A stretch of 8,400 nt of DNA from Bacilli bacterium. Lineage in GTDB: Bacteria > Bacillota_I > Bacilli_A > RF39 > UBA660. This document shows positions 1 to 6,027 of the stretch, piece after piece (the first letter of the stretch is position 1; each line of letters begins with the position of its first letter). A model generated the notes under the pieces. It searched no databases, was not told the DNA's origin, and saw nothing but the letters and a program-made list of their open reading frames with translations. The stretch covers positions 1-8,400 of the forward strand of contig JAGHGS010000106.1 of the NCBI GenBank assembly GCA_017888105.1, read 5' to 3'. The position numbers were made by a program, and so were the translations under genes.

Positions 1-326
1 AAGAAGAATTAAATTTAATTATTTCTGAAAAAGAAGAAAGAAGTTTAGATAATGCTTCTTCTTTAAAGTATAAAGAAGATTATTATGTTTTAGCAGATTT
101 AAAAACAGGAGAAATAGTTACATTTCCCACAAGGACAAAATGCATGGTTACTATAGCTTATGACAGGACATACTGGGGATATGTAAATAATTGCCTTTAT
201 CAATTAGTAAAGATTGAAAAACCTAAAAAAGAAGAAGAAATTGTACAAGAGCCTAAAGAAAGAAAATATTTTCAAGGAAGAAAACCATCGCCAAATCATC
301 CATGGGCATACCATAAAAGAAACTAG
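1..326 (+). CDS. C-terminal part of a probable ISNCY/IS1202-like DDE transposase (5' end outside window)
   Basis: An open frame enters from the left edge (first full codon at 3) and runs 107 codons to TAG at 324-326, so the ATG at 144 is internal rather than the start. The visible part has no DDE catalytic residues; those would lie upstream. It resembles the tail of ISNCY/IS1202-type transposases: a small beta-rich segment (YYVLADLKTGEIVTFPT, then RTYWGYVNNCLYQLV), a charged Lys/Glu-rich linker, and a final basic tail with KPSPNHPW, recalling the P-x-x-HPW endings of these enzymes (established from memory of the family). The repeats directly downstream at 350-459 and the opposite orientation to every other gene support a mobile element. 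The family assignment is inference. Whether the transposase is intact cannot be judged from this window. Confidence 0.6.
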   Translation, partial: EELNLIISEKEERSLDNASSLKYKEDYYVLADLKTGEIVTFPTRTKCMVTIAYDRTYWGYVNNCLYQLVKIEKPKKEEEIVQEPKERKYFQGRKPSPNHPWAYHKRN

Positions 327-345
327 CAAAACATAGCTAGTTTTT
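320..345 (+). terminator. Rho-independent terminator of the transposase gene
   Basis: AAACTAGC (320-327) pairs with GCTAGTTT (336-343) as a perfect 8-bp stem around an 8-base loop, and Ts continue to 345. The stop codon TAG (324-326) lies inside the left arm. The stem has few GC pairs, so strength is uncertain. Confidence 0.6.
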
Positions 346-349
346 AACT

Positions 350-459
350 GGGACATTTTTACTGAATAACAACGGAATGTTTTATTAAATTAATCAATTG
401 GATTGAGACATTTTTACTGAATAACGAAATTAAAAAGTGGGACATTTTCATTGAATAGC
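350..459 (+). repeat. Three direct 21-bp repeats at the IS end
   Basis: The copies lie at 350-370, 405-425 and 439-459. Their shared core is G(G/A)GACATTTT(T/C)A(C/T)TGAATA. Copies 1 and 2 differ at one position; copy 3 differs from copy 1 at three. Spacers are 34 and 13 bp and unrelated. Multiple subterminal repeats are known transposase-binding sites in some DDE families (IS21 is a well-known case), so these are probably transposase-binding sites, with the third as the terminal repeat. Confidence 0.65.
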
Positions 460-503
460 CACAATTTTTATTACTATTTACGTACTTAATAAAATAATGA
501 TTC

Positions 504-529
504 AAAAAAAAGAAGTAAAATTTACTTCT
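504..529 (-). terminator. Strong intrinsic terminator of the brkB-family operon
   Basis: Read on the minus strand, AGAAGTAAA (529-521) and TTTACTTCT (519-511) form a perfect inverted repeat around a single base, so about 7 pairs with a small loop. A run of Us (A-tract 504-510 on the plus strand) follows immediately. The brkB-family TAA stop (522-524) lies inside the stem. It ends the operon that starts near 3904 and may shield it from the convergent IS transcript. Confidence 0.8.
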
Positions 530-1370
530 CTTCTAAATTTAATTTTTGTGTTTTTTCTAAAGTAATAACTTCTTCTCTATAATTTAAAGCAAGTCCAATT
601 GTAAAGATATAAGACAACAAATAAAGCCAAATCATTAAAACAACAATACTTGCTAAATTTCCATAAAAAACATCATAATTAGCAAAATAAGTAGTATACA
701 AAGAATAAATATAAGTAACAACAACAAAACCTACCGTAGTAAAAATAGCTCCTTTATTAACTTCATTACTCTTAATTTTTTTATCTGGAGCCATCGTAAA
801 TATAATTTTAATAAAGAAAAAGATAATAAACCAAGAAATAGGTCCTTTAAGAACACTAATAACTAATGTAATATTCGTAATTATTTTTTCACTAATATCC
901 ATAATTTGCAACATTTCAATTATTTTATCACCAAAAACACTAAAAATAAGTAAAAATACAAACAAAAGAATAATAATTAAAATCATCATTAATGATTTTA
1001 ATCTTCTTTTTAAAAACTTAGAATTTTTAATTCCATAAATCATATTAGAACTAGCTATAACACTTGCAGCTCCATTACTAGCAATAATATAAGCAATAAT
1101 GAGAGTTAAAAAGAAATTCCAATCAGCCGTAATAACCATATTCGTACCAAGTAACATATCCGCAAATTCTTTACTAAAAGCTTGTGTAATAAAATCACTA
1201 ATAAAAGCCAAATCAAAATGAAAAATAGATGCAATATAAGTGAGAATCGTAAGAGTAGGAACAATAGAAAGTACAAAAGAAAAAGCGAGATGCCCTGGTA
1301 ATACTTCCATTTCTGGTTTGGTAATAATCTTAAAAAAATTACTAGCACCCCTTTTTATTTTCTCACGCAT
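522..1370 (-). CDS. YihY/BrkB-family (UPF0761) multi-pass membrane protein
   Basis: This is an integral membrane protein of about 282 residues, typical for the YihY/virulence factor BrkB family (once misassigned as RNase BN). Its biochemical function is not settled. The N-terminal family signature is visible as a short cytoplasmic helix, then LPGHLAFSFVLSIVPTL. Six hydrophobic segments lie near residues 28-51, 88-111, 128-148, 178-196, 209-230 and 242-265. The C-terminal signature YGNLASIVVLMIWLYLL is very typical of the family and is followed by an LALNYREE tail. ATGs occur at 1376 and 1370. GAGG at 1380-1377 touches the first but lies 6 bases before the second, so 1370 is preferred. The gene then overlaps the upstream GGDEF gene by 8 bp (ATGCGTGA), suggesting translational coupling. 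It is the last gene of its operon. The family call is firm; the role is unknown. Confidence 0.9.
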   Translation of the reverse strand: MREKIKRGASNFFKIITKPEMEVLPGHLAFSFVLSIVPTLTILTYIASIFHFDLAFISDFITQAFSKEFADMLLGTNMVITADWNFFLTLIIAYIIASNGAASVIASSNMIYGIKNSKFLKRRLKSLMMILIIILLFVFLLIFSVFGDKIIEMLQIMDISEKIITNITLVISVLKGPISWFIIFFFIKIIFTMAPDKKIKSNEVNKGAIFTTVGFVVVTYIYSLYTTYFANYDVFYGNLASIVVLMIWLYLLSYIFTIGLALNYREEVITLEKTQKLNLEEK

Positions 1371-3390
1371 TTCCATCCTCGCTTTTCTTTTTTCCCTTCT
1401 TCATTTCATCCGTTGCTTCAAGTATAGCATCCTCAATTGTCTTAACATTATCATTAATCATAGAATAACCAAACTCAGCACCATATTCATATGGTAATTT
1501 TTTAAATTCTTTATTTAATTTATGAATATAATTCGTAACTTGTTTTTGAGTAAATCCAATCAAATAAACTAAAAATTCATTACCATCCGTACGCATAATA
1601 TCACTATTATCAAGTTGTGTCTTAATAAGAATATTTGCCGCTGCCTTAATCTGTTTATCTCCCTCTTCATATCCTAAAGTATCATTAATAAATTGAATAT
1701 TATTTAAATCAATTACAATCATAGTTTGAGGATATACAGTATTATTATTCCAATTATGAATATATTCATTCAAATAATTTCGATTTTTAAGACTTGTTAA
1801 TTGATCAATAAACTTCATTTTATTATCTTTCTTAATTCTTTTAGCAATCTTTATTCTTTTACTACTCTTATAAAAGATAATAAAGATAACCGCAAACACT
1901 AATAAAGTAAGTAAAATATATTTAGCAATAGTCCCTAAAATACTACCAGTCTTAACGGTCATAGAATGACTATACATACCATCATATATTGCCTCATTAT
2001 TATCAAGTACCATTGCATATTTACTAAATAATTTATAAAAAGCACTATCAGTTCGAGACTTAAAATCATAAGTTTCATTCAAAGAACTACTATATCTTTC
2101 CGTATAATTAGATAAATTACTACCAGAATAAATATCAAAAATATTTTTATCAATAACAATAATAACATCTTGCCTATTTAATTTCTTTAAATCATTTTCA
2201 TCTTCATATGTTTCAATATCTATACCATCAATACTTTTTAAATAATTATGTAAATAGCTATTTTCTTCTACATAAACCGTCTTTCCAACTAAACTTTGAA
2301 TACTATTGACAACTAAATTATTTTCATGATTAGCAATAACACTATAACGAATTACCAAATTAGAATCAATATTATAATAACCATCATCTAAATTATAATA
2401 ATTAAAATATAAATCAACATCCCCATTACCAATCGCTTTCTCAAAACGATTTAAATTACGATATTTTGTATAATTAAACTCAATATTACTAAAACGACTA
2501 AAATCAGATAAATACATAGCAATAATTCCACCATAATTACCACTCATAATAACTTCATAAGGACTATTATTAATAAAGCCATAATTATAAGTAACCGATT
2601 GCATAGCATCTATTTCTGTTTCACTAATTCCAAGAGAAGTAGTAAAAAGACTAAACTCTGCTCTTTTAAGATAAGGATCTAAATTCTCTATATACCAATT
2701 CCGATAAAACTTTTCTAAAATATGAGTTAAAGTATCATCATTTCCTTGAATAACATAATAAAGTTTAATATCGGATAAATGATAATTGATATAATAATCA
2801 TTTTCAAGTATTACATCCAAATAAATACTCAAAGGAACAATCATATACTGGATATCTTCATTTTGAGAAAAAGCTTCTAACAATTCTTCTTCACTATCAT
2901 ATTGAGATAAAGTAAGATTACTAACATTCGTTAAATAACTAATAATATAAGAAGCATCATCACGAACAACGCCAATATTCATACCACTAAATTCTGTATA
3001 ATTACTAATAATTTCTCGTTCAAGGCCTACTAAAACATAGTGATCTTCATAAAATACAAAATCCTCATCCCCCAAACTTTTCTTAACTCCAAGGGTAAGT
3101 CCACTCGTATTATCTCCATAATTAAAAGTAACAGGATTAAGCTCTAAATTATATTCCGTCTCAAAATCATTTAAAAATTCATAAAAAACACCTGTACCAG
3201 TATTTCCAAATAAATTAACATCATTAATTACATTAATATTTTGAACCGTATTAATATTATTATTAATCCATCTTTTCTCACTCGCTGTAAGTTTATTTTC
3301 ATCCGTTAAAACACGAAAAACAATTAAACCTATAATAACAACAGCAAGTATTACAACAATGGTAATAATTACACTTTTTTTATTTTTCAT
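1363..3390 (-). CDS. Membrane sensor: tandem SBP-like extracellular domains with a degenerate GGDEF domain
   Basis: Predicted 675-residue two-pass membrane protein. Residues about 7-27 form an N-terminal membrane anchor. About 50-248 and 268-475 look like two successive periplasmic-binding-protein (SBP_bac_3-like) domains (for example EFSGMNIGVVRDDAS and SLVGKTVYVEENSYLHNYL). About 486-507 is a second membrane helix, and about 526-665 is a cytoplasmic GGDEF domain. The GGDEF fold is clear: DQLTSLKNRNYL, then VIDLNN with metal-ligand Asp561, then FINDTLGYEEGD with Asn569 and Asp578. The signature loop, however, reads RTDGNEF (DGNEF at 602-606) instead of RxGGDEF, so the metal-binding Asp/Glu is Asn. 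The RxxD inhibitory site is absent. c-di-GMP synthesis is therefore doubtful; nucleotide binding without catalysis is possible (inference). No PAS, HAMP or EAL domain is seen. AGG lies 6 bases before the ATG. The gene sits 7 bp after the small membrane-protein gene and overlaps the BrkB-family gene. Confidence 0.85.
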   Translation of the reverse strand: MKNKKSVIITIVVILAVVIIGLIVFRVLTDENKLTASEKRWINNNINTVQNINVINDVNLFGNTGTGVFYEFLNDFETEYNLELNPVTFNYGDNTSGLTLGVKKSLGDEDFVFYEDHYVLVGLEREIISNYTEFSGMNIGVVRDDASYIISYLTNVSNLTLSQYDSEEELLEAFSQNEDIQYMIVPLSIYLDVILENDYYINYHLSDIKLYYVIQGNDDTLTHILEKFYRNWYIENLDPYLKRAEFSLFTTSLGISETEIDAMQSVTYNYGFINNSPYEVIMSGNYGGIIAMYLSDFSRFSNIEFNYTKYRNLNRFEKAIGNGDVDLYFNYYNLDDGYYNIDSNLVIRYSVIANHENNLVVNSIQSLVGKTVYVEENSYLHNYLKSIDGIDIETYEDENDLKKLNRQDVIIVIDKNIFDIYSGSNLSNYTERYSSSLNETYDFKSRTDSAFYKLFSKYAMVLDNNEAIYDGMYSHSMTVKTGSILGTIAKYILLTLLVFAVIFIIFYKSSKRIKIAKRIKKDNKMKFIDQLTSLKNRNYLNEYIHNWNNNTVYPQTMIVIDLNNIQFINDTLGYEEGDKQIKAAANILIKTQLDNSDIMRTDGNEFLVYLIGFTQKQVTNYIHKLNKEFKKLPYEYGAEFGYSMINDNVKTIEDAILEATDEMKKGKKKSEDGNA
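1368..1380 (-). promoter_or_regulatory. Ribosome binding site that selects the brkB-family start
   Basis: On the minus strand the sequence reads GAGGATGGAAATG. GAGG (1380-1377) is 6 bases before the ATG at 1370-1368 but directly against the ATG at 1376-1374, favouring the downstream Met. The site lies inside the end of the upstream coding region. Confidence 0.6.
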
Positions 3391-3397
3391 AAACTAC

Positions 3398-3904
3398 CTA
3401 CTCTTCTGTAACTTCTTCCTCATCTTCAAACTCTGTATTATTATTCCAAACAATACCTCCAGTGCCTGTTACATTCTTAGCACCAATAATCTTAAATCCT
3501 TCCGTCTCTTCTGTTGCTTCCGCCTCTATCATATATTCTAAATCATAGAAACTAAGAGTTTCTTCACTAAAATAATCAAGACTTGCAAGCGCAATACTTT
3601 GTCCTTCTACCAAAGTAATTTCTGGAGCAAAAATAATTGTAATATAAATAATTTTTCCACTAACACGCATTGTAACATCTTCAACAATTTCACTTTCTTC
3701 TAACTTAGAAATAATTTCATTTTGCATATCTGTATCAAATGGATAATCTTCAATACCCTCTAAACGATCCCCATATTTTGAACTAGAATCTCCAACAAAG
3801 TAAGTAACAACTACTACAGAGATTGCAATCAAACAAGCGATTAATATAAAAAGTAACACAAATAAAACACTATTTTCTTGCCAAACTTTTTTTAATTTCT
3901 TCAA
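3398..3904 (-). CDS. Unrecognised one-pass membrane protein with an acidic extracellular domain
   Basis: I do not recognise this family. From the preferred TTG start it is 168 residues. A short basic N-terminus (KKLKKVWQENS) is followed by one long hydrophobic helix (about residues 13-36, LFVLLFILIACLIAISVVVV). A soluble domain of about 130 residues comes next, probably outside the cell by the positive-inside rule. That domain contains a likely helix (QNEIISKLEESEIVED), two beta-strand-like stretches (VTMRVSGKIIYITIIF) and another helix, and ends in an acidic tail (EFEDEEEVTEE). There is no Cys or lipobox in the domain and no catalytic motif is visible. An in-frame GTG at 3913 would add three residues, but the Shine-Dalgarno GAGGTG overlaps it and is 6 bases before the TTG. 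It is first in the operon with the GGDEF sensor and BrkB-family genes, so a role in envelope sensing is a guess. Confidence 0.75.
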   Translation of the reverse strand: MKKLKKVWQENSVLFVLLFILIACLIAISVVVVTYFVGDSSSKYGDRLEGIEDYPFDTDMQNEIISKLEESEIVEDVTMRVSGKIIYITIIFAPEITLVEGQSIALASLDYFSEETLSFYDLEYMIEAEATEETEGFKIIGAKNVTGTGGIVWNNNTEFEDEEEVTEE

Positions 3905-3916
3905 TTCATTCACCTC
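3902..3916 (-). promoter_or_regulatory. Ribosome binding site pointing to a TTG start
   Basis: The minus strand reads GAGGTGAATGAATTG. GAGGTG (3916-3911) is 6 bases from TTG (3904-3902). The GTG inside the SD and an ATG at 3909 are alternatives, but GTG has no good SD of its own and the ATG opens a frame that stops after two codons. Confidence 0.6.
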
Positions 3917-3927
3917 ATAGTAAATCT

Positions 3928-3956
3928 ATTATAACATTAATTAAAAGAGAAGACAA
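3928..3956 (-). promoter_or_regulatory. Sigma-A-type promoter of the three-gene operon
   Basis: On the minus strand the -35 TTGTCT (3956-3951) and a perfect -10 TATAAT (3933-3928) are separated by exactly 17 bp. The -10 lies about 24 bases before the TTG start. It would give a short leader containing the GAGGTG ribosome site. Confidence 0.7.
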
Positions 3957-3984
3957 TTTATAATTATTTGACAATTGTTGTCAA
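3957..3984 (-). promoter_or_regulatory. Second, upstream promoter-like element overlapping a palindrome
   Basis: On the minus strand TTGACA (3984-3979), 16 bp, then TATAAA (3962-3957) resembles a further sigma-A promoter just upstream of the main one. Its -35 falls in the palindrome at 3968-3984. A closely similar block occurs at 6933-6959. Confidence 0.4.
3968..3984. repeat. Perfect 7-bp inverted repeat, possible operator
   Basis: TTGACAA (3968-3974) and TTGTCAA (3978-3984) are perfect inverted arms around TTG. The dyad overlaps the upstream -35 element, a typical place for a repressor. No T-tract follows it on either strand, which argues against a terminator. Confidence 0.45.
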
Positions 3985-3985
3985 T

Positions 3986-4012
3986 AAAAAATGTAAATAG
4001 TTTACAAACTAT
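3986..4012 (-). terminator. Weak terminator-like hairpin after ligA
   Basis: On the minus strand ATAGTTT (4012-4006) and AAACTAT (4003-3997) form an AT-only stem that includes the ligA stop, followed after four bases by six Us. The stem is weak and partial read-through into the next operon is possible. Confidence 0.35.
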
Positions 4013-5993
4013 CTACAATTTCTTTAAACGCTTCTTCATTCCAAATAGAAATTCCCAAAGATAATGCTTTCTCATATTTACTGCCAGGAGCATCTCCTAC
4101 AATAACAACATCGGTATTTTTACTAACACTATCAATACATTTACCACCATAAGATTCAATCATAGTTTTAATTTCATCTCGACTCATAAAAGAAATCGTT
4201 CCCGTAATAACAAATTTCTTATCTGTAAAATATTCATTATTTTTTACTTCCGCACCTAAATATTTCATATTAACACCTAAATCTTCCAATGTGTTAATAA
4301 GTTCTATATTCTTTGGATTAGCAAAAAAATTAACAATATTTTTAGCTAATATATCACCAATATCACGAATTCCAACAAGATCATCATAACTAGCATTACT
4401 TAAATGCTCCATATCTTTAAAAGTGCTAGCAAGAAGTTTTGCATTCTTTGCACCAATTCCAGAAATACCTAAACCAAAAATAAGACGCTCTACACTATTT
4501 TGTTTGCTCTCTTCAATCGCTAAAAGCAAATTCGTAACTTTCTTAATTCCATATCCTTCTAATTCAATAATATCTTCTTTGTGTTCATTTAAGTGATAAA
4601 AATCAGGAATCGTTCGAACAAAACCTTCATTATAAAAATCTTCTAATATTTCATCACCTAAACCATCAATATTCATTGCATTTCGACTAGCAAAATGAAT
4701 TAAGCTTTCTATATTCTTTTTTGGACAATTATCATTAACACAAAAATAATCAACATTTCCTTTTTTTACTAAAGTTGATCCACAAATTGGACAATTTTGA
4801 ATCATAAGAAAAGGTTTTTCATCCCCACTTCTTCTTTCAACTTTAGCTTCTACTACCTCAGGAATAACATCTCCTGCTTTCTTAATAGATACGATATCAC
4901 CAATTCTTAAATCTAACATACGGCAATAATCTTCATTATGTAACGTAGCCCGACGAATCGTAGACCCCATAACTAAAACTGGTTCTAAAACGGCATTTGG
5001 AGTTACTTGTCCAGTCCGTCCAACGGTAAATTTAATATCAACCAATTTTGTTAATACTTCTTCTGCTGGAAACTTATAGGCAGTCGCCCATCTTGGATAT
5101 TTCGCAGTAGCACCAAGTTCTTGTTGCATTCTAATATCATTTACTTTAATAACAATTCCATCTATTTCATACGGAAGACTATTTCTTTTTTCTGTGTATT
5201 CGCGAATAAACTCTAAAATGCCATCAATATCACTCACTAACCTTGAAGCAGGATTTACTTTAAAGCCAAGATCTTTCATATATTGTAATGCTTCATAATG
5301 AGTAAGAATTCCATAATCTAAAGGATTTGGTAAATGATAAATCCAAGTATCCAAATGCCTTTTGGCAGCAATCTTTGGATCTAACTGTCGAATCGAACCG
5401 GCAGCAGCATTTCGAACATTTTGAAGTTTACTTTCTCCTTTACTAGCACGCTCTAAATTAATTTTCTCAAGAGTTGCTTTATTCATATAAATTTCGCCGC
5501 GAACTTCAATATCAATATCCTGACCCAAATCAAGAGGAACTGTTTTTATAGTTTTAACATTGTGAGTAATATCTTCTCCAATTACCCCATCACCTCGTGT
5601 TGCCGCAAACTTGAGTTTACCATGCTCATAATGTAAAGATACACTAAGTCCATCAATTTTAAGTTCACAAACATATTCTGGTTTAAAACCGGCATTTCTA
5701 ATTCTTTTATCAAAATCACGAATTTCCTCTTCATTAAAAACATTCGATAAACTAATCATAGGAATAGCATGCCTTACTTTATTAAACTTATCAATTGCTT
5801 CTCCCCCAACTCGTTTTGTTGGACTATTTGGATCCGCTAAATCTGGATATTGTTCCTCTAAATGAATTAATTCTCTTAAATATTTATCATATTCTTGATC
5901 AGTAATAGTTGGATTATCTAAATTATAATACTCATAATTTGCTTTCTTTAAAATACTTGTTAATTCATCAATTCTTTTTTTTGCTTCTTCCAT
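4002..5993 (-). CDS. ligA: NAD-dependent DNA ligase LigA
   Basis: Seals nicks in duplex DNA using NAD+ during replication (Okazaki fragments) and repair. The protein is 663 residues, the usual LigA length, and appears complete. Domain Ia has the YYxxDxPxxxDxEYD-type signature (YEYYNLDNPTITDQEYD, about 21-37) for NMN/NAD binding. The adenylation motif CELKIDG has the catalytic Lys at about 112. The OB fold follows the conserved stretch KYPRWATAYKFPAEE. Four zinc-ligand cysteines are near 401, 404, 418 and 423. An HhH region (GLGISGIG, VGIRDIGDILAKNI) comes next, and a C-terminal BRCT domain spans about 591-663 (FVITGTISFMSRDEI...). The ATG at 5993 is preferred over an in-frame TTG at 6032, which lies inside the upstream gene and would add 13 non-conserved residues. 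The start is one base after the nucleotidyltransferase stop, so the two genes are probably co-transcribed. Confidence 0.97.
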   Translation of the reverse strand: MEEAKKRIDELTSILKKANYEYYNLDNPTITDQEYDKYLRELIHLEEQYPDLADPNSPTKRVGGEAIDKFNKVRHAIPMISLSNVFNEEEIRDFDKRIRNAGFKPEYVCELKIDGLSVSLHYEHGKLKFAATRGDGVIGEDITHNVKTIKTVPLDLGQDIDIEVRGEIYMNKATLEKINLERASKGESKLQNVRNAAAGSIRQLDPKIAAKRHLDTWIYHLPNPLDYGILTHYEALQYMKDLGFKVNPASRLVSDIDGILEFIREYTEKRNSLPYEIDGIVIKVNDIRMQQELGATAKYPRWATAYKFPAEEVLTKLVDIKFTVGRTGQVTPNAVLEPVLVMGSTIRRATLHNEDYCRMLDLRIGDIVSIKKAGDVIPEVVEAKVERRSGDEKPFLMIQNCPICGSTLVKKGNVDYFCVNDNCPKKNIESLIHFASRNAMNIDGLGDEILEDFYNEGFVRTIPDFYHLNEHKEDIIELEGYGIKKVTNLLLAIEESKQNSVERLIFGLGISGIGAKNAKLLASTFKDMEHLSNASYDDLVGIRDIGDILAKNIVNFFANPKNIELINTLEDLGVNMKYLGAEVKNNEYFTDKKFVITGTISFMSRDEIKTMIESYGGKCIDSVSKNTDVVIVGDAPGSKYEKALSLGISIWNEEAFKEIVDSL

Positions 5994-6027
5994 ATTATTC
6001 CCAAAGTTTCTTTGGATACTCTCCTTT
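5991..6027 (-). promoter_or_regulatory. Distant Shine-Dalgarno and hairpin before ligA
   Basis: The best SD upstream of the ligA ATG is AAAGGAG (6027-6021), 27 bases away. Between them the minus strand has CCAAAG-AAA-CTTTGG (6015-6001), a perfect 6-bp hairpin. Folding it would reduce the effective distance to about 12 bases. A nearer but weak GGGA (about 5 bases from ATG) lies partly in the hairpin. Coupling to translation of the upstream gene is an equally simple explanation. Confidence 0.35.

Larger units (their letters stand above)
1..463 (+). mobile_element. Right part of a putative insertion sequence
   Basis: This stretch comprises the transposase 3' end, its terminator and a terminal region with three direct repeats. 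The last repeat is followed by CCACA at 459-463. IS elements of related families often end in ...ACA or ...CA, so the right boundary is placed at about 463 by inference. The left end and any target duplication lie outside the window. Bases 464-503 hold no recognisable feature before the brkB-family terminator. Confidence 0.5.

Noticed and set aside
350..459. CRISPR array
   Set aside because: Only three imperfect 21-bp copies with spacers of 34 and 13 bp and no cas genes; an IS end fits better.
1106..1348. Minus-strand open frame of 80 codons inside the BrkB-family gene
   Set aside because: It overlaps a well-supported membrane protein in another frame; its hydrophobic content mirrors the T-rich coding of that gene.
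1240..1497. Plus-strand open frame across the BrkB-family/GGDEF junction
   Set aside because: It is antisense to two real genes and shows no domain, ribosome site or conserved motif.
3359..3541. Plus-strand open frame of 60 codons
   Set aside because: It is antisense to two operon genes, with Phe/Leu/Ile-rich content typical of reversed AT-rich coding sequence.
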